From Amaurobius ferox (taxonomy: Eukaryota > Arthropoda > Arachnida > Araneae > Amaurobiidae), in the NCBI GenBank assembly GCA_951213105.1, contig OX578136.1:70720230-70784229 (forward strand): 64,000 bases of DNA. Direction: 5' to 3'. The position numbers were made by a program, and so were the translations under genes. Positions 25,490-37,776 of this stretch are shown piece by piece (the stretch's first letter is position 1; the number at the start of each line of letters is the position of its first letter). Under the pieces are notes generated by a model that was given only the letters and a program-made list of their open reading frames with translations, had not been told where the DNA came from and did not search any database.

Positions 25490-25985
25490 TAATGTCGATC
25501 CAGAATGGAAAAATTATTTTAAGGTACCAATTTCACTTATATTTCACGCAAATATAACTTAATAATTGATAATACTCTTAACATATGCTAAGCAATATAT
25601 TTCATTATATGTGAATTATATTTCCATCAATTTGGCATCTTTAGTGTTATTTATACCAATTTGTCAAAGCGTTCATTAATTTTATCATACATTAAAAATA
25701 TCGCCAAGTTGGCAATATTTTACCAAATTAGTCACGTAGTTTGCCAAATTTTCATCGAGTGTTGCATATTGCAAAATTACGTTCAGCCCGTCCCATTTGC
25801 TCTTGAGATATAGCATTCACGGGCTCACGAACACACACATATGCAGACAGACAGTCATCAGCTCAGAAATATTCGATTCGATATCATAAATGCTTGATAC
25901 GTGCTCTTCCGTTAAAAACTCGCTCGGATTTTCGACCCCATCACAAAATCCCTGTACATTGTACTATGTACACAGGGAAAATTTA
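25490..25985 (-). repeat. Dispersed repeat R3, inverted copy
   Basis: Contains the R3 landmarks in reverse order: a GCCAAGTTGGCAATATTTT block, CTCTTGAGATAT, a short CA/CAGA run, AAAACTCGCTCGGATTTTCG and the ACTATGTA end. Confidence 0.55.
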
Positions 25986-26763
25986 AGATGTTTGAAATAT
26001 TGTGGATATTTTAATTTACATTATGGCCTTGTTTATGTTAGGAATTAAATAGAGTCATTTTTGGTCTACAAATACAAGTAAAAAAATCAGAGTGTAAGTC
26101 AATTAATAATACAATCAATACATATATTTAGTTTATATAAGTTATTCTACTAACCCTCCCACTCCCATTCTTTCACTCTAAATACGCCACGGTTTGAATG
26201 ATAAATTTTTTAGCCACAAAAATACTTATTGGTAAATTGTTGTCATTGTCTAAGCCCTGTCGCTAATATTTACTGAAGGGGAGTATTGAATAACAGTTGG
26301 ATGAATTCTATGCACAGATTGAAGGTAATTCCTTCTAATTCAATATTTTAATCACATTTTCTAATCTCAATATAACGCTAAGATTTAGTCCATAATTTAC
26401 GGGTTGTGTGTAGTCTATATTTAAATATTATTTTTAAAAATTCTGTAATATAAATTAGATAAAGAATACTGGATCTGCTAAAATTATTAAAGTTCAAATT
26501 ACCAGAATTTTGTTCAAAGTAATAGAGTTTAAATTCATAAAGAGCTTTTCAGATTAAATAAAGCGCTTTTTAGAATAAATAAAGGGCTTTTTCTCAGCGG
26601 TAAGTCTCCAAATTGGTCAACACTTCTTTGAACTCCGGCACCTGGAAAACCTAGACTGGCGTCATGCGAGAGGTTGCCTATTCGGGTGTTTTCTCCCTCT
26701 GGTATTCGAAAGATACGAAAGTAAGAGGGGAAAAAGAAACTCCACTGCATATTCCAAGTTCGT
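25986..26763. other. Non-coding stretch with a possible coding-like pocket
   Basis: A minus-strand frame about 26540-26720 reads GENTRIGNLSHDASLGFPGA and onward with balanced composition, but I recognise no family. GCTTTTTAGAATAAATAAA-type 22-bp repeats lie at 26540-26590. Confidence 0.25.
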
Positions 26764-26764
26764 A

Positions 26765-26767
<3 letters not shown>

Positions 26768-26829
<62 letters not shown>
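26768..26829. repeat. (TA)n microsatellite
   Basis: Uninterrupted TA run of about 60 bp. Confidence 0.95.
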
Positions 26830-26830
<1 letters not shown>

Positions 26831-27004
26831 GAGAGTCACATTGATATTTTTGAGACATGGACAGACGATATGTGCTAGAAAAAAATTATTGGTCGGATAT
26901 GTAAATCTGAATTATTTTATGTCCGCAGACGAAAATTTGTGGCAACAATTGCAATTTAGCTATCATTTAATAAATTTTTGGATGTAAAGTAAATGGAGTT
27001 GACG

Positions 27005-27295
27005 TGAAAGCATTATCGAGCTATGATTTTCTATGATTTTAAAGTGGAGCTTAATCAAGAAAAATGTCGTCAACGTCTACCATTAGCATACGGGAATCAT
27101 GCTTCATCTCGTGTCACTGTATTCATATGGTTTACAGAATTTAGAAGAGGTCAAAATTTTCTCCTGTGTGAAAAACACGCAGGAAGACCTTTGTCAGCTG
27201 TAGTCCCAGAAAATGTGTTGCCATTCGAAAAATGTTAATCGATGATAATCACTGTACCTACCAAATGATACAAAAGGAACTTAACATTGGACCTG
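27005..27295 (+). pseudogene. Mariner transposase, N-terminal half (split element)
   Basis: Mariner transposases bind the element ends through a paired HTH domain and cut with a DDD core. This piece encodes the N-terminal domain. FYDFKVELNQEKCRQRLPLA begins at 27026, then an AYGNHASSRVTVFIWFTEF helix-turn-helix, and GRPLSAVVPENVLPF. A frameshift near 27215 leads into MLIDDNHCTYQMIQKELNIG, ending at GPA (27286-27295). There the coding sequence stops abruptly at a TA run. The rest of the protein resumes at 29718. Reading across the break gives the expected mariner order, so this is one copy split by a later 2.4-kb insertion. Confidence 0.85.
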
Positions 27296-27514
27296 CATAT
27301 ATATATATATATATATATAGAAAAATAGAAATATACAAAGTGAAAAAAAACATGTAAAAAGGAAGGAAGGCTCGGCAAAAAGCTTACATTATGGCGGTAA
27401 GGGGTTGTGACCTTACTCCCCAGTTCAACGAGCTCGTCAAAATCGCCGCGGCATTTTCACTCCTCAGATGTTACTAAAACATCTTTATTTCCGATTTTTC
27501 AATTTCTATATATT

Positions 27515-27682
<168 letters not shown>

Positions 27683-27736
27683 TTGAAATGTAATAATAAG
27701 AATTATGTAAAAATAAAAAATAAATAAAAATACAAT

Positions 27737-27885
27737 TCAAGTAATATAAACATCACAATAGAAGCAAATTCATGGCCATAATGCCGATAAGAGAAAAGAA
27801 CAGAACCTTCCCAAATTCGATGATTAATCAGAATTAAATTCATCTTCAGGTCTGAGTATTTAATTCTAATTAATATATATAATTA
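27737..27885. repeat. PLE-associated block with conserved inverted repeat, copy 1
   Basis: About 150 bp similar to 40789-40930 (AGTAATATNAACATC, GCCGATAAGAGAAAA-like, GATGATTAATCAGAATTAAA). Both contain a 17-bp inverted repeat (ATTAATCAGAATTAAAT ... ATTTAATTCTAATTAAT, one mismatch) with an 18-nt loop at the end of the block. Relative to RT copy A it lies in the 3' flank. It may be part of the PLE untranslated region. Confidence 0.6.
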
Positions 27886-27895
27886 ATTCTAATTA

Positions 27896-27951
27896 CATAT
27901 ATATATATATATATTTAATATATATATAATTAATATATATATAATTAATTC

Positions 27952-27996
<45 letters not shown>
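27896..27996. repeat. Interrupted (TA)n with TAATTAATTCTAATTA spacers
   Basis: TA runs alternate with AATTAAT segments derived from the adjacent inverted repeat, as if the hairpin sequence has been expanded together with TA. Confidence 0.8.
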
Positions 27997-27998
<2 letters not shown>

Positions 27999-28788
27999 TG
28001 AAAGAATTTAATCGAAAATTATGCATAAACTACTGTATGTAAAAAAAAAAAATCCATCTCTAGCATATCTGTTACAAATGAGTAACTATAGACCAAGACT
28101 AAGGATAAAGATAAGATAGAAGGTAACATATCACTACAATAGAAAGGGGGATGAGAAGAATATTAGGATACAAAATTCACAATTAAAAGTATATAAATAT
28201 ATTAAAAAGAAAAGACGGCAAAATTGAGAAAAGGCAATGATAATTAGCTCAAGATAAAAGATTAAGACATAGAGAACAATCAATTGAAACTACACAAAAA
28301 ATGGCGGTTAGTTCGAAATTGCATTCTCATCAGGACAGCCATGCAATTCGAATTAAAACCGATAAAAAAGCCAGTTTCTGACAATGGCGATAGTATTTAA
28401 CTATAGACACAATTGGAACAGCCTACTGGCTAGTGGAAGGAGAAAACTAAATCAATTGAATTGCAAATCAGAAAAATAATACCTCCTCGAACAGAAATAT
28501 GAACTCACAAGCATTGTTTCCACGTAAGTTGAACAAGCGACTGAGCATTTTACCTCACTTCGTCAATGCGAGAGGGCACCGGAATGAATACATTTGAGCG
28601 ATACATATTATGTATGGAGACTTTCCAAAATAGTAATCAGAATAGGACTCAGGACAAGTGGAAAATAGTCATTCGAAAATAGTAAACAGTATTAGACTCA
28701 GGCCAAGTGGTAGGATAGGTGATAAGAATGGGTGAATTCTCAAAATTGAGTTCTCCATTCAAAGATAAATAATGTACGTGTAAAATTA

Positions 28789-29715
28789 TTACGTGGTATA
28801 TTTGAAATTATTAATAATAGTATTTACAAATATTTCTGGATATTGGTAATTTTGAAAAATGCGTTTAAGAATATTGATGTGGAGAAGGTGAAACCGAGGA
28901 TCAGAAAGTCGATGTATTCGAAAGAGCTGGTTCAAAATGATGTTTCTAAACAATTGAATAGAATTACAAGATTGATATGATAGCAGCTTAATAATAGTAA
29001 AGTTGTAAGAATCTTTTTTATCATATAGATTGGTGATTACATGATTATTGAGGATATCTAAATTTAGGTCTAAAAAATTTACAGTTTGACTAATGATAGG
29101 CTCATTAGGAATTAATTCTAGGTTAGATGGGTAAAAATCAATATTAATTGGATAGGAGTCATCAATGATAATACAAATTAAGTCGTCAACATATCTATAT
29201 AGAATATATGAATTAGAGTTAAAATGACATTCATAATAATAAAGATATAAGTTAGCGAGTATACTACTACTACAGCCACCTTGTGGTACACCAGATGTTT
29301 GTAAATAAATGTTATCACCCTGGATAATATAATTGTTGTATAACACAAAGTGCAAGAGCATAGGAAAGTTTTTGACATTGAATGCAACTTTATTGGAAGA
29401 TAGATAGTCATGATAAAGAGAGATAATAACTTTATATAAATCTTTAATGACAATATTATTAAATAGGTCTTTAAAATCAAAGGTATGGAAACCAAGAATT
29501 TGTGGAAGCTTGCTAAGGTGATTTACTAAATCAAAACTATTGTTCAAAATGAAATATCCTGAATTCCTAAATTTAAGAGATTCATTAATTCTATTTAAAC
29601 AGTTTAGCAAGTACTTACTAGCTGTAGTGGTAAAGGTATTATGTCCACAAGTGACTGTTCTAAAACTGAGAGGTGATTTATGGAATTTAGGAACCAAAGT
29701 AACATAAGGAAATTT
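28789..29715 (-). CDS. Penelope-like reverse transcriptase, copy A (5'-truncated, uninterrupted)
   Basis: The open frame extends to 29757, but family similarity starts at FPYVTLVPKFHK (29712); the first 15 codons are antisense mariner and junction. RT motifs in order, numbered from the 29757 codon: finger motif VPKFHKSPLSFRTVT (22-36); motif A FDFKDLFNNI with catalytic Asp 94; GVPQGG (156-161); YRYVDDLI with Asp 191 and 192; VNFLDLNL (226-233). A thumb region with RIHRLSDPRFH follows and a stop at residue 323. This order, with LPKxHK-like, LANL, F/YRYxDD and NFLDxxL motifs, is that of Penelope-like elements. There is no GIY-YIG domain after the RT, and the C terminus matches copy B, so it is natural. 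An N-terminal endonuclease, if the family has one, would have been lost in the truncation. No stop or frameshift interrupts it. Confidence 0.8.
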   Translation of the reverse strand, partial: KFPYVTLVPKFHKSPLSFRTVTCGHNTFTTTASKYLLNCLNRINESLKFRNSGYFILNNSFDLVNHLSKLPQILGFHTFDFKDLFNNIVIKDLYKVIISLYHDYLSSNKVAFNVKNFPMLLHFVLYNNYIIQGDNIYLQTSGVPQGGCSSSILANLYLYYYECHFNSNSYILYRYVDDLICIIIDDSYPINIDFYPSNLELIPNEPIISQTVNFLDLNLDILNNHVITNLYDKKDSYNFTIIKLLSYQSCNSIQLFRNIILNQLFRIHRLSDPRFHLLHINILKRIFQNYQYPEIFVNTIINNFKYTT

Positions 29716-29717
29716 AA

Positions 29718-30187
29718 AAAAATATATATAGATAAAATTATTCATGAAGAACTGCATATGAAAAAATTAGTTTGTCGTTGCGTCTCCCATAATTTAACAG
29801 AACACCAGAAAGTGGAACGTGTCAAGATCAGTAAAGAAACCCTAAAATCACTTAATGAAGGACACCGCATTATTTCTAAAACCATAATTGGTAATCAAAC
29901 GTACATACCGTTTTTTGATATTCCTACATGTCAAGAAAGTAAAGGATAGGTCTTTGAAGATGACCCCAAACCAACAATGGTAGAAAGACAATGAGGAATG
30001 AAAAAGTAATGTATGCCGTGTTCTTTAGAAGTTCAGGATTGGTCAAAGTCATAAAGATAGAGGGACAGAAGACAGTTACAGCTAACTGGTACAGTACTAA
30101 GTGTCGTCCAGAAATTCTTCAGGAAGTGAATATTAGGGGACTCATGATTCACTATACAGCAAGAATGACAGTCGAATTTCTTAAAAG
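29718..30187 (+). pseudogene. Mariner transposase, C-terminal part (split element)
   Basis: Reading resumes at IIHEELHMKKLVCR (29731 on), then LTEHQKVERVKISKETL, then the first catalytic region, which reads IIGNQTYIPFFD where mariners have GDET. The catalytic Asp is Asn (29893-29895) and the next Glu is Gln (29896-29898). A stop follows at 29947-29949, then VFEDDPKPTMVERQ, another stop, and KKVMYAVFFRSSGLVKVIKI with ETVTANWY-type text. The HHDNA motif with the second Asp has collapsed to HYTARM by deletion. Coding stops at VEFLK near 30187, where reverse transcriptase copy C begins. The third catalytic Asp and the right end are missing. Confidence 0.9.
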
Positions 30188-30545
30188 TATAAATACTATG
30201 AATATTAGTAAGAGGTTTTAATTCCTTAACAAATTCAAAACTGTTTTTCACAATATTACAATTATTAGAGATCTCATCTGACAAGGATACGTCATTTAAT
30301 ATTTTTATATTAATTTACCGGCATTAGTAATGCAGGAATTATGGCCACTAGTAATAGTGCGAAAAGCAACAGGGAATTTATGAAACTTGGGTACTAAAAC
30401 AATATATGACATGTTATTACAACTATTTATTAGGTGGATTTGCTTATATTTGGCAAGCATTCTATTTGATAAGATTTTAAAGTTAGCATTATGTTAATTA
30501 TAGATTTGATTATTAAGTACGTGTGCTGGAGGGTATTTATATAGT
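30185..30545 (-). pseudogene. Penelope-like reverse transcriptase, copy C (fragment, broken)
   Basis: Reading down from about 30545 on the minus strand, a frame with one TAA includes [15 protein letters not shown], then SYIVLVPKFHKFPVAFRTIT (30405-30346) and GHNSCITNAG. These align without gaps with the same part of copy B (SISKKIIAFHK ... FPYIVMIPKFHK). After a frameshift it continues as DEISNNCNIVKNSFEFVKEL (near 30275-30220) and TFKKFD, then ends against the mariner remnant. Copy C covers only the region from before the finger motif up to motif A. It overlaps copy A in content, so it is a separate insertion rather than the missing 5' end of A. Confidence 0.75.
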
Positions 30546-30570
30546 AACATACATATAGTAATATATTTAG

Positions 30571-30575
<5 letters not shown>

Positions 30576-30609
<34 letters not shown>

Positions 30610-30644
30610 ATTTGATTGATATATATATAAATATATATATATAA

Positions 30645-30704
<60 letters not shown>

Positions 30705-30745
30705 TATACTATTTTTATATATATACTATTTTTATATATAGATAT
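30576..30745. repeat. (TA)n cluster
   Basis: TA runs at 30576-30606, 30620-30650 and 30655-30703, then ACTATTTTTATATATA repeats to 30745. Confidence 0.9.
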
Positions 30746-31450
<705 letters not shown>

Positions 31451-31453
<3 letters not shown>

Positions 31454-31726
31454 TTGATTAAATACTTGAAATTGACAAATAATTTTTTCGAAATGAACAA
31501 TTTTTTTAGGCTTAATGCTTATCCACATGTATAGCCTTAATGCTAGAATATTTTTTCTATTTTCGAATACACACCATTGAATTTTGTTAATTATCATGCA
31601 ATTTAATTTTCTAATTATTGATGATTCTCTGTTTAATACTTCTATTTAATTTTTAGGCATATTTTGAGTTTGGGTTATTTGAGTTACAACTTCTCTCTGT
31701 TCTATCATTGGATCTTCATATTATGA
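31451..31726. other. Spacer between TA array and PLE copy B
   Basis: No reverse transcriptase similarity; ends in a short TA run (31733-31747) that fuses directly to the RT reading frame. Confidence 0.4.
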
Positions 31727-31747
31727 TTCTATTATATATATGTATAT

Positions 31748-32848
31748 GTGGATAAAGCTGCCAACAATTACGCCATCATATGTAAAAAATATTATGTACA
31801 AATCTTAAACGATTTCTTAAATCACAATGATATTTTTAAAAAAATTTATTCTTCAGCAACATCCATATCTAAGAAAATTATTGCTTTTCATAAATTATTA
31901 AAATTACCTTCCAAGAATCTAAGATTCCCTTATATTGTCATGATCCCAAAATTTCATAAAAATCCTATCTCTTTTAGATCTGTAACTATAGGACATAAAT
32001 CATATGCAACTGTCGCTAGTAAATCTCTTTTGGTTATTCTTAATAAAATCATCTCTAATATAAATGATAATTCAACTTCTCATATTATCAATAACAGTTA
32101 TCAATTAATTCAAAAGTTGGATACGATTAATATTTTGGGTTTTAAAACGTATGACTTTAAGGACCTTTTCAACAATATTGACATAAAAGATCTATATAAA
32201 GTAACTTGGGATATTATTAAATCTTTCTATAATAGACAAAATTTGAATATAGATCATTCTTTCGTGCACCACCTTCTCAAGTGTGTAATTTTTAATAATT
32301 ACTTGATGCAAGGCAATAAAATTTATATGCAAATTAAGGGTGTTCCACAGGGTGGCTCTGCCAGTTCAGCTCTCGCAAATCTCTATCTACACTTCTACGA
32401 GTCAAATTTTATAAACTCTGCATATACATTCTACAGATATATTGACGATGTTATTCTCATTAAAATAGCTCCCTCATCAAATGATATAGATTTTGATTTT
32501 TATCCTCCAAATCTATCCCTTTTACCAAACGAAAGCAACTTCTCGTCTAGCGTTAATTTCTTAGATTTAACTCTATCTCTTGATAATGAATATTCATTTT
32601 TGTCAAACATTTATGATAAAAGAAAAAGTTTTCCTTTTAAAATTCACAAGATAATCAATTTTAACTCATGTATGAGTAAACAGGTATATAAAAATATTTT
32701 AATAAATCAATTTCATAGGATTTTTAGGTTATGTGAAAATACACAATACAGTAACCATCTTGCAGATTTATTTCGATACTGTAAGAATGAATCATATCCA
32801 GTTAATTTTGTTAAATATCACTTTAGAAATTTTGAATACTATTTATAA
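31748..32848 (+). CDS. Penelope-like reverse transcriptase, copy B (5'-truncated, uninterrupted)
   Basis: The frame is open from 31727 and has a GTG at 31748, but the first codons come from a TA run. Family sequence begins at DKAANNYAIICKKYY (31751), so the 5' end is truncated there and the true start is missing. Motifs (numbered from 31748): finger IPKFHKNPISFRSVT (66-80); motif A YDFKDLFNNI with Asp 136; GVPQGGSASSALANL (198-212); YRYIDDVI with Asp 233 and 234; VNFLDLTL (269-276); thumb with RIFRLCE. It stops after NFEYYL at the same point as copy A. Catalytic residues are all present. There is no C-terminal GIY-YIG endonuclease. Copy B is more complete at the N-terminal side than A. Known PLE RTs copy element RNA at the target site and are related to telomerase. 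The microsatellite setting and C-terminal RT end suggest the Naiad group, which I infer rather than prove. Confidence 0.82.
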   Translation: MDKAANNYAIICKKYYVQILNDFLNHNDIFKKIYSSATSISKKIIAFHKLLKLPSKNLRFPYIVMIPKFHKNPISFRSVTIGHKSYATVASKSLLVILNKIISNINDNSTSHIINNSYQLIQKLDTINILGFKTYDFKDLFNNIDIKDLYKVTWDIIKSFYNRQNLNIDHSFVHHLLKCVIFNNYLMQGNKIYMQIKGVPQGGSASSALANLYLHFYESNFINSAYTFYRYIDDVILIKIAPSSNDIDFDFYPPNLSLLPNESNFSSSVNFLDLTLSLDNEYSFLSNIYDKRKSFPFKIHKIINFNSCMSKQVYKNILINQFHRIFRLCENTQYSNHLADLFRYCKNESYPVNFVKYHFRNFEYYL

Positions 32849-33838
32849 TATTTTATTTATTATTTTAGTCTAATTTGAAATTGCTATTGTATACTTTGAA
32901 CTTTAAAATATTCTTTGAGATTTTATTTTCTTAATAATAAGATTTGGATACATATTATATAATTGTTAATTATTAATTATTACTTAGTTTATTGCGCATA
33001 AATTTTTTTTTTTTTTTTTTTTTTTTTTATTAATTATTTTATATATATATATATATATATATATTTTATTTTTTATTTTATCTTTATATCTCTAATTTTT
33101 GGGTTTGAAACTTATAAATATGTATAGTTCTTTGGTTAAACATGCAGAAGTATTTCCTATAATTCACATCAGATGGCGCTCTCTTGTACTCTTTCCTAAT
33201 ACTTTGTTTAGTGCAACGAAAATGTGTCTTGTATAATGGTGAAGAAAGGTAAGACTTTAATTCTATCTGAATCATTGTGGATTGTTGGTTAGATTGCTTA
33301 TATGTTTGCTTAATGCACTTTCATTATATTCCTTCCAATTTCCTTTTGCTTATTTTTGTTATTTTCGTTAATGTTATTGTCTGGAAATGTGTCGGATCTT
33401 TTGACGTTATTTCCGCCATGTGGCTGTATCGTTGAGCGAAACACATTTGGAACCTCTGTGGATGCAAAGATCCTTGATAAGCTGGATTCACAGAGCTTCT
33501 ATCCTATTTCATATTTTCGGATTGTATCTTTTCTCTTATTTTGTCATTTTAATATTTTGAGCCTCCAGATTTTGATAATCCTTTGTTGTTTGAACTTGAT
33601 TAGTATGCTTCGCTCTTGAATGCTGAGAAATTCATGTGTAATATTCATATTTGAAATTAAGATCATTTTGTCTTTTATGGTAGCATTGTTTTCCTTTTGT
33701 CTGATATTTCCTATCATATCATATTTAATTAATTTTCCTCCGTATTGTTTTTGAACCAGGGTATGACACTTATCATGTTTTAAATTAGTATAACTATTTT
33801 ATTTTTATTTTTATTTTTATTTTTAATTTTATCTTATT

Positions 33839-33839
<1 letters not shown>
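32849..33839 (+). other. 3' flank of PLE copy B
   Basis: AT-rich tail with a poly-T run at 33001-33029, (TA)n at 33040-33064, then less AT-rich text at 33150-33640 with no recognised gene. TTTTTATTTTTATTTTTATT repeats at 33800-33835 lead into the next TA array. The PLE 3' end could lie anywhere in here. Confidence 0.4.

Positions 33840-33926
<87 letters not shown>
33840..33926. repeat. (TA)n microsatellite
   Basis: TA run of about 85 bp. Confidence 0.95.
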
Positions 33927-33929
<3 letters not shown>

Positions 33930-34914
33930 TAATAGAAATATAGGAAAAACGAGGGGGTTTAAAGGAAATTCTCTATGAGGAAGCTATTAATGTATGTAGG
34001 TTAAGATTCTTTAGATCATTTTTTCCAGCATATTTAGAATATTCTATGGAGATAAATAGCCGAACGTTATATTCAATTTACAGTTTCGACACTGGTATTT
34101 GTCTCGAGAGGAATATGCAAACCTATTTTCCCCACTTGCTTGATCTGGTCACTCTAAATGGTAACACATCCTTGGATAGGTCTGGCCATCTCCGACAAAG
34201 CTAGAGTTTGGAAAAACTAAAAACAATTTAGTTTACTGAGGAATTAATGAAATGCCCATTTATCACGCCGTACTAAGAGGTGACCAACTATCACTGTAGC
34301 TGCGTATAGTCTTTAACTAAGATATACTTTGCTTTTAAATTTCAGTTAAAACATTTAGAAACTATGTCACCATCCACAAACGAAACACATTTGACATTGA
34401 TCGCTGCCATTTGCAGAATTCAATTATTTTAACAAAAATGTCGCAATTTGCTATTTCTCACAACATGCTTTAAATGTAGTTGTGAATTAATTCAAGTAGC
34501 ATTTAAACATCGATTATCATTTTTTCACAGTCTCTAAGTCCAAATACCCTTAATTTTCGGCATGCATGGCATTTGTGACCACTTAATAAAATTTGAGTTT
34601 ATATTCATCTGTCATATTTTTTCTAAAGTAAACTTAATGTGATAAAAAATGCCATGTATATATAATTTTCAACATGATTTCATATAAAATTTACAAATTA
34701 TCCATGCTTTTCTCAAAATGTGATCTAAATTTAACGAATATTTTTGTTTATTATGTAAAATTATCACATGTGTCATCTAACAAAAATTGTATTTTAAATT
34801 TAATTTACTCAAAGCCATATTGCAGACGGAAAATATTTTTTATTATTTATAAAACATGAATAGACTTCATTAACTTTTCATGCAAACTTTTATATAATTC
34901 AGATTCTTTCGAAG
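33927..34914. other. AT-rich non-coding stretch
   Basis: Nothing recognised. Confidence 0.45.
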
Positions 34915-35225
34915 TATATTTTCGCACCTGTGGTTTGGAAAATCTCCTGGTACACTAAAACGATTGCAATATATAAAAGCAGCATTCCTAAACAAATTTT
35001 AAACTTTTGAGGAAAAGAAAAAAAAATCTCATTCCATACTTAGTTGATACGTTTTTCAATTTTTCCAAAAAGTGTTTATTTTTTTCCTCTTAGTTGCAGA
35101 TGCAGAAAGTTTGATATCTCAGGAGGATATTGAAAATTTTTCAAGTAGCTGAAAAGTTTGCATACGAAAAACAGTAAGAAATGCCGTTGAAATATTTTAC
35201 GAATAGAAATGTGATAAGCAGAGAA
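34915..35225 (+). repeat. Dispersed repeat R4, copy 2
   Basis: Matches 24060-24380 in order and orientation, sharing CACCTGTGGTTTGGAAAATC-like, AGTTGCAGATGCAGA and GAGGATATTGAAAATTTT. Confidence 0.65.
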
Positions 35226-37776
35226 AAATAGTTTTATATATTTTTTATAATATCTATGACTTCTAGCAAGAGCACCTTTGTCGCTATAGTTTAAAATGGA
35301 TCTTACATGATATCGTTGAACTTAAGACATTTTCATCTTCTGCTAATTTTCTCATGGGCCATAATATAGTGTAATTAAAAATTCATTCACATAAATTTTT
35401 TAAATCATTTATGCACGACAAATTAAACATTTTTAATGGGGAGGCACTAACGTAGCATCGAAAATATATCATATATTATATTGTCTGCTCTTTTTATTAG
35501 AGCAGACGATAATTACAGACCTATTTTTTATCGTTATCAGAACATAACGTTTTCTCAGAATGGAATAATTTTTATTTTCGAACATTATTTCTGTGGCTAT
35601 TCATGAGGCATCATTGAAGATTTTGGAAATAATTATCTCTAAAATTCCTACCAATTCATCAATTACGAAGTTAGTAAAGCATTTTCAATAAACTGAAATT
35701 CCTGTTTTAACTTTGTCCTCCAGAAATCTAGCTTTTTAGTAGCCTTGAAATTATTGAGCCTTGTAATTGTTGGGTTTTCAAACACGGGGTTTTCGTGGGA
35801 TTTACTTCAGTCTTCTATAACACTCTCACAAGATTGGCAAACAGAAATATTCCTCTGAAATTAAAAATATATATATTTGAGAAAATGCCATGGTCTTCGA
35901 TTCATAAAAAAATATCAACATATATCGTCTGACGTATTAAACGTATCAAACGATAATTCTGATAAATTTATGAGGGTATAATAGTCCAATAAGCTGAAAA
36001 ATACTACTGTTTTAATTTCTGGGCGAATTATGATTTTAACATTTTATCTACATTATTTATCGATCAGTCTGTATATAAATATTCGAAATATCAGTCAAAT
36101 AAAATACTTAAAATTTAGTAGTGTAAACTCAAACAATTGTTAAATTTGTTATTGTGAGACCAGATTAAGACAGTTTTATGTTCTTTATTTATTACGGCTG
36201 TAATGTTGGGCAATGGAAGCAGACGTAAGGACGCCAGTTTTTCCCACACTTTGACTCGATAGGTCATATAGGTCATAAACGTAAGATGCTAAGGTGTAGC
36301 CACGAGATTGGCTAAAAACTTTGACCAATTTGGATGATGTCTGATCGTGTTGCCCTAAAGTCGAGCAATCAGAGCCTAAGAGGCGTTACAGATCTCAGAC
36401 AAAGGAGGCGACAACCGAAAGGCGCTAAAAAAGAATATAGACGACATCGACGACAGATTCACAGGTTAGACAGCAGAATGACATAGAAACAGATTCATAT
36501 GAGATGCAGTAGAGCAGTAAAGAAGATTCATAAGAGATGCAGTACTCATTCAGCGAGGCAGTAGAGAAGTAATTCTTCTATATATAGGCACATAGATTGG
36601 AGGTAAAATTCAGCAGAATGTCATGATGATTCCGTAAGGGTGTGTTCCACAGCGATTCCACAAAGTATCCATAAAAACATGTCCTTATTTGGACTTCAAC
36701 GAAATGAACAGATACAGTATGAGTTTGAAGGCATGTGCCCATTAATTATTGTAGCAGGTCATTGAACATCTTGGTAATGCTAACTTACTGGTTTCAAATG
36801 TCCGTCAAGATTAATAAGGTGGGTTAACGCGGAATTTCATGTTACAACGCAATGTACTTAATTAACTTCAATGAGCTTCAACTTTTGTATTCGTTTGTGC
36901 ACCACAGTAAGGATGACGAATATATTTATCTATATCTGTTAGCACCCTATATGACAAGGAAATAAACTTTGTATTAGATATAAGTATTATTGTTAGATTC
37001 ACAAGTCTCCGAATTGGGTGTTTTTAAATTCAGCGATCACAATTTAAACAAACTCAAATAATCGCTTCACGCTGGATACGAATCAGGTGTGAACGCGATT
37101 TACTACCCTTAAGGAGTTTACTAGCCTCTGGAAAGAAAAGTACTTGTAAAAGAAACATGAGTATGTGAAAAAAATATCGCGAGGTGGAAAATAAATTGCG
37201 AACATTCAACTGAACAATTTTCATTTAAAAAAACAATTAAATTCATTAAAGTCATGAGCGAATAATACGATATTAAAATATTTAGAATACACTTTTCAAG
37301 TAAGAAGAATGGCGGTAGCATTATTAGGATATCTGACTGATGGCATAATTAAAAGCAAGACATATCAATTAACAGAGTTGTTTGCCAAAGTGGAACCTGA
37401 AGTTAACGCAATCAACGGATTTGTAATTGTGGCAGAAAACGAAAAAACATCACACTCAGCAAAATGACCTCGAACTACTTTACAAGTGTGGCCTGGTTCT
37501 CTCACTAAGGTAGTCAAAAAATCTCAGCACGGAAGTAGTTCTCAGCAACAAGTAAAAACTTGTGTTTAGGACTTGAGCACTACATTTAAGGACATATAGA
37601 ATATCAATGTAGTACATACAGCTGGTTTAAGCATACAAGCCCATTCTTTCCATTTGTTAGGACTATTTCGTCTTTTTGATTTTGTTTTTGTTTGTTTTTT
37701 TAGTCGCAAAATTGATAGAATTCTCAATTTTTACTTCAAAGTGATATTTACCGCTTTGTGAAAAGTAAATTTATAA
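35226..37776. other. Long AT-rich non-coding stretch
   Basis: No gene seen. Small features: an inverted repeat GTCTGCTCT ... AGAGCAGAC near 35482-35506, and a repeated AGATTCATANGAGATGCAGTA at 36490-36545. Confidence 0.45.

Noticed and set aside
29680..29715. N terminus of a plus-strand protein starting at 29680
   Set aside because: These first codons are antisense to RT copy A; the mariner coding sequence only starts after the TA junction.
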